Shown here in pieces: positions 57,527-64,000 of a DNA stretch of 64,000 nucleotides. The stretch spans positions 186,001 to 250,000 of the forward strand of contig NZ_JADQTO010000010.1 in NCBI RefSeq assembly GCF_015704865.1. Direction: 5' to 3'. The notes under the pieces are model-generated. The model saw nothing but the letters and a program-made list of their open reading frames with translations, searched no databases and was not told the origin of the DNA. Both the position numbers and the translations under genes were made by a program. Within the stretch, counting starts at the first letter, position 1, and every line of letters begins with the position of its first letter. The DNA comes from Actinoplanes aureus (GTDB taxonomy: Bacteria > Actinomycetota > Actinomycetes > Mycobacteriales > Micromonosporaceae).

Positions 57527-59495
57527 GCTTGCGGGCCTTCTTCTCCTGGTAGAGGCGGGCGTCAGCGGCCGCGTACAGGCTGTCGAAGTCGGTGCCGTCC
57601 TGGTCCAGCACGGCGACGCCGATGCTCACCCGGATCCGCTCCGCCAGCGCCGCGCGCAGCCGCTCGGCGACCTCGCCGGGCCGGTCGCCGCAGATCAGCA
57701 TGACGAACTCGTCGCCGCCGAGCCGCCCGACCACGTCGTGCGGCCGCGCGCCGGATCGTATGGTGGCGGCGACCCAGCGCAGCATCTCGTCGCCGGCCGC
57801 ATGCCCGTACTCGTCGTTGAGCTTTTTGAATTCGTCCAGGTCGGCGATCAGCAGGGCGGCGCCGAGACGGTGCCGGCGTACGTGCCCGAGCTCGGCGGTG
57901 AACTGCTCGCCGAACCCGCGCCGGTTGAGCACACCGGTGAGCACGTCGACCCGGGCGAGCCGGGTCAGCAGGCGGCGCTGCGCCGCGGCGGTACGCCCTT
58001 GCAACGCGCAGGCGACCGCGGTGGCGGCGGTACCGAGCAGGTTCGTCACGACGTACCAGCCGCTGGACGCGCCCCCGGTCACGGCCAGTACCGCGTAGAG
58101 CGCGCCGGCGGCGACCGTGAGCGGCGCCGCCACCCGGGGCCGCATGCCGAGCATGAGCAGCGGGATCGGCAGCAGCATCCCGACGCCGAGGGTGCTGCTC
58201 ACCCCGCCGTCGAGAACGGCCATGACGGCGAGACTGGCGAAGGAACTGGCCGAGAACGCCAGCATCAGCGGCCGGGCCCGGCGGGAGCGGCTGAGCCAGT
58301 CGGCGCCGAGCACGACCGCCAGGCCGGCGGCGAATCCCCACAGGCAGATCACCAGCATCGCGCCCCGGTGCGGATGGCCGGCGGTGAACAACGCCAGGTA
58401 CACCAGGGCCACGCAGGTCTGTGCGATGGACATCCAGCCCGGGTCGGCGATCGAGTGCCGCCGCCGTTCCCGGCCGGACACCGTCGCCGCGGGTCCGGCC
58501 GCGGTGGCCCGGGAGCGGGCCTGTGCCACCTCCGCGTCGGTGGGCGCCCGCCGGTCCCCGGCCGCCTTGTCCGCGTAGAGCCGGCGGTCGGCGACGCTCG
58601 CCAGCCCGTCGGCGTCCCGGGCGTCCTGCGGAAACGTCGCGGACCCGAGACTGGACGGCGCCCCGGCCCGCAGCCGGTTCCGGACCCGGTCCACGACACG
58701 GGCTGCTTCCGCGCTGCCGGTGCCGGGCAGCAGCAGCGCGAACTCGTCCCCGCCGAGGCGTCCGGCGACGGCCGGGGCGGAGATCGAGCCGCGCAACTCG
58801 TGACCCACCCAGGCGAGCAGTTCGTCACCGGCCTGGTGGCCGTGCGCGTCGTTGACCTGCTTGAAGTGGTCCAGGTCGAGCAGGACGAGGGTGACCGGCC
58901 CGCCGGAGGCCAGCGCGGCCGCGACCCGGTCGTCGAAACCCCGGCGGTTCAGGCATCCGGTGAGCGGGTCGGTCCGGGACGTGTCCGCCAGACGCCGGCG
59001 CAGCGACGCGAGGGCCATCGAGTGGCGCAGGCACAGCACCGCGGCGGCGCCGAACCCGAGCGCGTGGACCAGCCAGTATCCGGGCGGGGCCGGGTCGCCG
59101 TGGACGACGACCAGCCCGTACCCGATCGCGTTGAGCACCACCACGGACAGGAAGGCCCGCGGCAGCAGCACGGTGGCCAGCAGAACCGTCGACGTCGGGA
59201 TGAACGCGCCGAGCGGGCCGGCGATGCCGCCGTCGAGAAGAGCGAGGACGACGTAGCCGGTCAGGTTGACGAACGCACCGGCGTGCTGGGGCAGCATCCA
59301 CCAGCGGGAGGCGACGAGCCTGGTCGCGACCGCCCCGGCGAGGCCGGCGGCGACCAGGATCGTCAACGCCACGGTGAGCATCGCGCCACGGCCGGGTGCG
59401 CCCCACGTGGCCGCCGCGTAGACGGCGGCGAACACAGCGGGCGAGGAGCAGTACAGGGCACCGGCACGGATCGCCCGCAACCGTTGCTCGTGCAC
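57477..59495 (-). CDS. Tandem-duplicated membrane diguanylate cyclase (TM-GGDEF-TM-GGDEF)
   Basis: From GTG 59495 (GGAGG five nucleotides upstream) this is a 672-residue protein made of two similar halves: membrane helices (about 10-155), GGDEF 1 (about 170-315), membrane helices (about 355-500) and GGDEF 2 (about 510-660). Both cyclase domains are intact (RLGGDEFALLLPG; RLGGDEFVMLICG; DxLTGxLNRRGF in each). Only the second has an RxxD I-site (RPHD before VVGRLGGDEF); the first has SAPA there. It should make c-di-GMP, with feedback control in one half only. Confidence 0.92.
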   Translation of the reverse strand: MHEQRLRAIRAGALYCSSPAVFAAVYAAATWGAPGRGAMLTVALTILVAAGLAGAVATRLVASRWWMLPQHAGAFVNLTGYVVLALLDGGIAGPLGAFIPTSTVLLATVLLPRAFLSVVVLNAIGYGLVVVHGDPAPPGYWLVHALGFGAAAVLCLRHSMALASLRRRLADTSRTDPLTGCLNRRGFDDRVAAALASGGPVTLVLLDLDHFKQVNDAHGHQAGDELLAWVGHELRGSISAPAVAGRLGGDEFALLLPGTGSAEAARVVDRVRNRLRAGAPSSLGSATFPQDARDADGLASVADRRLYADKAAGDRRAPTDAEVAQARSRATAAGPAATVSGRERRRHSIADPGWMSIAQTCVALVYLALFTAGHPHRGAMLVICLWGFAAGLAVVLGADWLSRSRRARPLMLAFSASSFASLAVMAVLDGGVSSTLGVGMLLPIPLLMLGMRPRVAAPLTVAAGALYAVLAVTGGASSGWYVVTNLLGTAATAVACALQGRTAAAQRRLLTRLARVDVLTGVLNRRGFGEQFTAELGHVRRHRLGAALLIADLDEFKKLNDEYGHAAGDEMLRWVAATIRSGARPHDVVGRLGGDEFVMLICGDRPGEVAERLRAALAERIRVSIGVAVLDQDGTDFDSLYAAADARLYQEKKARKLTEPGPVHAPAAGALL

Positions 59496-59551
59496 GGACA
59501 CCTCCACCACCGGGACTCGACCCCGCAATGATCGGCCCGGCGCGCTCCGGC

Positions 59552-60793
59552 TTAAGGATTCCTCGCCAGCAACCGGCGAGGCACCGCCGCGGCCAGGGCC
59601 GCGTACCCGGCCGGGTTGAGGTGCAGGTGGTCGCCGACGTTGTAGGCGTCCGCGATCCGGCGGGGCTGTGCGGGATCGCGGACCGCGGCGTCGAAGTCCA
59701 CGTACGCGTCGAACAGCCCGCCCCGGATCGCCCGGTTCACCTCCTGCCGGGACTGTTCGCGCAGGCCCGCCGGGTCGTCGTAGATGTTCCCGCCGAACGG
59801 GGTGAGCGTCGCCCCGTACACGATCAGGTCCTGCGCGTGCGCGCGCAGCACCATCTGCCGGTACGCACCCACGAGTTCGGCCACCACCCGCTGCTGTGCG
59901 GCTTCGCTCGCCTCGGCCGTGCCGATGTCGTTCACCCCTTCGAAGACCAGCAGCCAGGTGGCCCCGGTGACGGTGAGTACGTCGCGGTCGAAGCGGGCCA
60001 GGGCGTTCGGTCCCAGCCCGTCGCGCAGCACCCGGTTGCCGCCGGCCGCCTGGTTGAGCACCGCCACGTCGCCGCGCAGCCGGGCCAGCAACTGGTCCGG
60101 CCAGCGGTCGTTGCCGTTGGTGGTGGAGCCCCGGCCGTCGGTCAGCGAGTCACCGAGCACCACCAGCCCGGCCGCGCCGGCAGCGGTCACCTCGACACCG
60201 CTGATCAGGTACCAGTGGTCCGTCGGGGTCGCCCCGGCGAGGGCGGTCTGCTCGACGAGGTCGCCATGCACCAGCCACGACGTGGTCCGCGAGCCGGGGT
60301 GCGAGGTCAGCGCGGTGGTGGCCTGCCCGTCGGCCAGATAGGTGGTCACGGTCAGGTTCGTCGCGCCGGCCACCGGCATGTCGACCGGGTCGGACACCAT
60401 CTGCGCGCCGACCGGCACCACCACCGAGCGGTGGCCGCCGAAGGTGAGCGGGCGGGAGCTGCCCGCGCGGATGTCCGGCACACCGGCCGCCCCGCCCGCG
60501 GGCAGCGCCACGGCCGCCGCGGTGATCGGCAGGTCCGCCCCGCCGAACGCGTTGGAGAACCGGACCCGCAGTTGCCGGCCGCCGATCGTGGTGCGCAGGG
60601 TCTGCCGCAGCGTGGTGTTCACCAGTACCGAGTCGGTGCCGGTGAAGGGCGCGGGCGGCAGGTTGTGCGGTTCGGTGAGCTGGGGCATCGCGGTCCACGT
60701 GTGCGCCCAGCGGGACTTCGGCCCGATGCCCCGGCCGAGCAGGACGGCGGAGGCGGCGGCTCCCCCGGAGGCCAGAACGGTACGTCTGCGCAT
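59552..60793 (-). CDS. Exported SGNH/GDSL esterase with Tat-like signal
   Basis: This 413-residue protein has a twin-arginine leader (MRRRTVLASGGAAASAVLLG), a beta-sandwich N-terminal domain (about 40-200) and an SGNH hydrolase domain (about 205-413) with VVLGDSLTDG (catalytic Ser), GGNRVL (Gly), VFEGVNDIG (Asn) and DHLHLN (Asp/His). It lies 3 nt after the GH115 gene, so it probably removes acetyl or feruloyl groups from glucuronoxylan. The exact ester is not predictable. Confidence 0.9.
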   Translation of the reverse strand: MRRRTVLASGGAAASAVLLGRGIGPKSRWAHTWTAMPQLTEPHNLPPAPFTGTDSVLVNTTLRQTLRTTIGGRQLRVRFSNAFGGADLPITAAAVALPAGGAAGVPDIRAGSSRPLTFGGHRSVVVPVGAQMVSDPVDMPVAGATNLTVTTYLADGQATTALTSHPGSRTTSWLVHGDLVEQTALAGATPTDHWYLISGVEVTAAGAAGLVVLGDSLTDGRGSTTNGNDRWPDQLLARLRGDVAVLNQAAGGNRVLRDGLGPNALARFDRDVLTVTGATWLLVFEGVNDIGTAEASEAAQQRVVAELVGAYRQMVLRAHAQDLIVYGATLTPFGGNIYDDPAGLREQSRQEVNRAIRGGLFDAYVDFDAAVRDPAQPRRIADAYNVGDHLHLNPAGYAALAAAVPRRLLARNP

Positions 60794-60796
60794 GGC

Positions 60797-63700
60797 TCAG
60801 TACCTCCGGCTCTCGGGCGGGCCCAGGTAGCTGTACTTCACGCCACCGGTGTCGACGATCAGCCGTTGCAGGATCACGGTCGGATCGACGGCGTGGAAGG
60901 TGAGCGTGTGCACGCCGGGCTTGTCGATCGTGTGCGTGGTAGTGGTGATGTTGATGTTGTCGGAGGTGTTGCGGGCCCACTGCCGGTTCATCGCGGTGTC
61001 GTCGGCGCCGGTCGCGGCGATGACGTCGACGGTCTGCGCCGGCTGGCCGTCGACCGAGATCGCGTACCGCAGGCCGGGCGTGGGCAGCGTGTTGTTGCGC
61101 GGTGACAACCACGCGGAGACCTTGACCGGCCCGGTGGTGGTGAGCGTCATCCGGTAGTCCAGCTTGGCGCCCTCGCTCAGCGGCGTCAGGCCGTCGGTGC
61201 TCTTGCCGATGTCCGGCAGCAGCCGCCACGCGCCCGTCTTGCGGTGGTGGTGGGCGGCGTCGATCGCGACGTAGCCGTTCGCTTCCGCGAAGCCTTGCGG
61301 CTTCACCTGCGGGTTGCGTACCGGGGCCTGCACGACCTGGGTGCCACCCGCGCCTTCGATCGTGATCGGTACGGTCGTGACGCCCTTCGGTGCCCGCCGC
61401 CAGTCGACCGAGACCGTGGCCCGGACCTGCTCGTCCACCCGGCCCGACGCCGGCGTCACCTTCACCCACGGCTGCCCCGCGGTGATCCGGTACTCGAACG
61501 GCGTCGTGCCCTTGTTGTAGACCTCGATGAACTGCTGCGGCTGCGACTGCCACGGACTGAACTCCGGCAGGGTGGTCGCGTCCCCGCCGTCCAGGGCGAC
61601 GCCCAGGCCAGCGGCGGACGGCACCTCGATCCGCTTGAGGTGCGGGTAGATCTCGTCGGGCAGGGCGACGTGGTTGTCGGTCTGCGGCTGCTGCCACGAC
61701 GCGTTGTTGTAGCGCGCCGCGTTGCCGTACCCGATCTTGGGTTGGGTCTGCCAGCCGGCCCACTTGCCGCCGGCGAGTTCGGTGTTGTAGTAGGCGCTCA
61801 GCGCCTGGTCCTCGGCGAAGCGGGCCTCCGCCTCGTCGGCCAGATCGTTGGTGGCCGCGCGGCCCTCGGCCGCGTATCTGATGTTGGTGAACTCAGCGCG
61901 GCGCAACTCGTAGAGGTTGGCGCTCGCCTGCACCTGATAGTCGACGAGCTGGAAATACGCGTCCTGCCGGTCGGCCGGGATCCGGCGTTTGATCCGCTCC
62001 GCCTTCGCCGCGAGCTTCTGCCACTCGGCGACCACCCGATCCATCTCGCGGTAGTCGGTCAGCGTGTACGCGCTCTCCTGATCGTTGTAGACGACGTTCT
62101 GCGCGTCTCCGGAGATCCGGCGGTTGAGCGACTCCGGCTTGCGGCGTGACTGCAGGTAGCCGTACTCGCTGAGCACCTCGGCGATCTCACCGGCGAGCGC
62201 CGGGCCGAAGTTCTCCGCCGCGTAGCGGCGTTCCCAGTCGCCGATCCGGTGCAGCGGCATCGCGTCCGGGTTCCACGCGTAGTCGAGGAAGAACTGCGTG
62301 GGTAGCTCTTCGTTCTTCAGGTCACCCACGTTGACCACCCAGAGACGATCAACCCCTTTGCTGTACGCGAGATTCAGCTGCTCCCACGTGTTGGTCAGGT
62401 TGATCGTGTCGACCCACTTGTAGTTGCGCCCGTCGCCGACGTAGTCGAAGTGGTAGTACAGCCCGTACCCTCCGCTGCGCGCCGGCAGACCGGCGTGCGG
62501 AAGCTTGCGCATGTTGCCCCAGTTGTCGTCGCAGAAGACGACGGTCACGTCCTCCGGCGGCTGGTAGCCCTTGTCCCAGTAGCGCTGCACCTCCTTGTAG
62601 AGGGTCTGCACCTGGGGCGCCTCCTGGAGGCCGAACTCGCGCAGGATCTCCCGCTGGGTCTCGATGATCGTGCTCATCAGGTCGATGCCGTCACCGTCCG
62701 GCAGGCTGACGTCGCCGTTGCCGCGCATGCCCAGCGTGATGACGCCCTCGAAGCCCTGCTCCGCCATCCGCTTCGCGCCGTCGCGCCAGTACGCCACGAT
62801 CGCGTCGCGGTTGCGCCGGAAGCTCCACTCGCCGGTCCCGCCGTACGGGTCGCTGCCCGGCGTGACGATGTTGCCGTTGGCGTCGCGGACGGCGGCCTTG
62901 GCGTGCCGGTTCCACTCCTCGATGCCGCGCATCATCGGCGCCTCGTGCGAGGTGCCCATCACCACGCCGTAGCGGCTGGCGGTGGCGTGGTTGAGCGGGT
63001 CGTCCTCGGCGAACGCCCGGCCCCAGACGGCCGGCCACAGGTAGTTGGCCTTGAGCCGCAGCATGGTCTCGAAGACCTTGGCGTAGTAGTCGGCGTTCAG
63101 GCCGCCCGGGTAGGCGGGGACCTTGCCGGGGCCGAAGTAGCCGGGCGCCCAGGTGCCGGTGGCCGGGTTCTCGTCGTTGATGAAGAAGCCGCGGTACTTC
63201 ACCTTCGGGGTGCCCTGGGTGTGCCGGCCGGGTAGCGCGTACCACGCGTCGGAGTGCGGAACCGGCACGTCGTCCCAGAAGTGCCAGGGCGAGACGCCGA
63301 TCTTGCGGGACACGTCGTAGGCGCCGTAGATCGTGCCGCGCTGATCGCTGCCGGCGATCACGAACGCCCGGCGCACGCCCGGCAGCGGGTTCTCCACGAC
63401 CTGTTGCAGTGAGGTCTCCCAGCGGCCGGCGATGCCGCGCACGTCGAGCCGCCCGGACTTCACCAGCCGGTCGATGAGGGCGCTGCGGCCGATCGTCCCG
63501 ACCAGGATCGGCTCGCTGCCGGCCGGGATCTCGCCGGTGGTGCTGACCGTAGGACGCACGCCGGTGGCGGCGTGCAGGTCGGACTGGAGATCGCCGGCCA
63601 CGCGCAGCACACCGGCGTGATCGCCGGCGGCGGTCACGATCGGTGCGGCGGCGCCGCGGGCGACCAGGGGGAACCGGCCGGGTCCGGACCGGGTGCTCAG

Positions 63701-63811
63701 ATAGCTCTCGTAGCTCTCGCCGCGTGCGGCGGCGGTCGCGGATGGGGATCCGGCGGGAACGAGGACGAGCGCGACCAGGACGGCCGTCGCGCTCGCGAGG
63801 AAGCTTCGCAT
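60797..63811 (-). CDS. Secreted GH115 alpha-1,2-glucuronidase
   Basis: This 1004-residue exported enzyme has a signal peptide (about 1-27), a GH115 N-terminal domain, a central catalytic barrel (about 200-540: YRGFFINDENPATGTWAPGYFG, LWPAVWGRAFAEDD, VTLGMRGNGDVSL-like, FCDDNWGNMRKLP) and C-terminal beta domains. GH115 enzymes remove (4-O-methyl-)glucuronic acid from xylan. GGAGG lies 9 nt before the ATG, and two adjacent dyads sit just upstream. It heads a two-gene operon with the SGNH esterase. Confidence 0.93.
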   Translation of the reverse strand: MRSFLASATAVLVALVLVPAGSPSATAAARGESYESYLSTRSGPGRFPLVARGAAAPIVTAAGDHAGVLRVAGDLQSDLHAATGVRPTVSTTGEIPAGSEPILVGTIGRSALIDRLVKSGRLDVRGIAGRWETSLQQVVENPLPGVRRAFVIAGSDQRGTIYGAYDVSRKIGVSPWHFWDDVPVPHSDAWYALPGRHTQGTPKVKYRGFFINDENPATGTWAPGYFGPGKVPAYPGGLNADYYAKVFETMLRLKANYLWPAVWGRAFAEDDPLNHATASRYGVVMGTSHEAPMMRGIEEWNRHAKAAVRDANGNIVTPGSDPYGGTGEWSFRRNRDAIVAYWRDGAKRMAEQGFEGVITLGMRGNGDVSLPDGDGIDLMSTIIETQREILREFGLQEAPQVQTLYKEVQRYWDKGYQPPEDVTVVFCDDNWGNMRKLPHAGLPARSGGYGLYYHFDYVGDGRNYKWVDTINLTNTWEQLNLAYSKGVDRLWVVNVGDLKNEELPTQFFLDYAWNPDAMPLHRIGDWERRYAAENFGPALAGEIAEVLSEYGYLQSRRKPESLNRRISGDAQNVVYNDQESAYTLTDYREMDRVVAEWQKLAAKAERIKRRIPADRQDAYFQLVDYQVQASANLYELRRAEFTNIRYAAEGRAATNDLADEAEARFAEDQALSAYYNTELAGGKWAGWQTQPKIGYGNAARYNNASWQQPQTDNHVALPDEIYPHLKRIEVPSAAGLGVALDGGDATTLPEFSPWQSQPQQFIEVYNKGTTPFEYRITAGQPWVKVTPASGRVDEQVRATVSVDWRRAPKGVTTVPITIEGAGGTQVVQAPVRNPQVKPQGFAEANGYVAIDAAHHHRKTGAWRLLPDIGKSTDGLTPLSEGAKLDYRMTLTTTGPVKVSAWLSPRNNTLPTPGLRYAISVDGQPAQTVDVIAATGADDTAMNRQWARNTSDNINITTTTHTIDKPGVHTLTFHAVDPTVILQRLIVDTGGVKYSYLGPPESRRY

Positions 63812-64000
63812 GGGGGTACGCCTCCAGGCACCGAAAGTTTCGGAAACATTCCGATAGCGCCTCCGTAACGTATAGCCACCGATCTATGCCGTCAACCCGC
63901 GTCCCGCAGGCCGCGAGAATTCATTCGGCGACCGGAACTTTCGCTATTGGCGTCACCCGTTGCGGCGTGCACGGACTTGTCGTACGGATGACGGTGACGG
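63812..64000. other. Upstream region of the xylan operon, no gene called
   Basis: These 189 nt hold the promoter side of the GH115 operon. A further GGAACTTTCG half-box lies at about 63933-63942, followed by TATTGG. A plus-strand gene may begin near the right edge (for example around GTG 63968 or ATG 63989), but too little is present to call it. Confidence 0.4.
63831..63853. promoter_or_regulatory. Two adjacent dyads (XlnR/BxlR-like box) upstream of GH115
   Basis: CCGAAA-G-TTTCGG (63831-63843) is a perfect dyad, and CGGAA-ACA-TTCCG (63841-63853) overlaps its right arm. CGAAACTTTCG-type palindromes are known LacI-family operators of actinomycete xylanase genes. The pair lies 19-42 nt upstream of the GH115 ATG. 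Confidence 0.7.

Noticed and set aside
1..64000. Mobile elements, tRNA genes or CRISPR arrays
   Set aside because: I looked for transposase and integrase motifs, tRNA-like cloverleaves and regularly spaced repeats on both strands and saw none.

Overview
The window is a 64-kb piece of a very GC-rich actinobacterial chromosome. I infer Actinoplanes or a close member of the Micromonosporaceae from four things: GC-rich third codon positions, many GTG starts and apparently leaderless genes, secreted carbohydrate-active enzymes with Ser/Pro linkers and CBM2/CBM13/CBM20 modules, and a nickel superoxide dismutase. I see no rRNA, tRNA, CRISPR array, phage gene, transposase or origin. I call 57 protein genes, one of them cut by the left edge.

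1-13.4 kb: an aldo/keto reductase fragment, a small membrane protein, a berberine-bridge-type FAD oxidoreductase, a four-gene ABC uptake operon with a methyltransferase inside it, a secreted M36 protease, a lipoprotein, a molybdopterin oxidoreductase and a secreted GH5 mannanase. 13.5-20.7 kb: an alpha-glucoside/maltodextrin-type uptake and hydrolysis operon (binding protein, two permeases, ATPase, GH13 glucosidase) beside a divergent LacI-family regulator with its own palindromic operator. 20.7-25.8 kb: a LuxR-type two-component system divergent from an ABC exporter, one permease of which carries a large extracellular beta-sandwich. 25.8-32.8 kb: purU, an HPF-like ribosome factor, and a glycan-type group (UDP-GlcNAc 2-epimerase, two GT2 enzymes, and an alpha-toroid protein coupled to a flavoprotein).

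32.9-38 kb: secreted pectate lyase and alpha-amylase, and a WGR/beta-propeller protein. 38-40.4 kb: oxidative-stress genes, namely a flavin reductase plus Ni-SOD operon behind a SoxR-like promoter, and a quinone oxidoreductase beside a MerR regulator. 40.4-46.7 kb: an orphan histidine kinase, an EAL-DICT protein, and a compact cluster (CDGSH protein; heme-oxygenase-like diiron enzyme; methyltransferase; carboxylate-amine ligase) that is the best candidate here for an undescribed pathway. 46.8-59.5 kb: an exported beta-carbonic anhydrase, a DUF6929-like protein, a SulP transporter, small membrane proteins, a MarR regulator with a divergent glycosyltransferase, a MacB-like ABC exporter, a uridine-kinase-like protein, an NAD(P)H oxidoreductase and a diguanylate cyclase duplicated along its whole length. 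59.5-64 kb: an exported SGNH esterase with a GH115 alpha-glucuronidase, a xylan-type pair behind palindromic boxes.

Many genes overlap by 4 nt (ATGA/GTGA), which marks operons, and many operons end in strong GC-rich hairpins. A 77-78-bp hairpin-forming repeat occurs twice, 25 kb apart in opposite orientation, both times in a gap between convergent genes.
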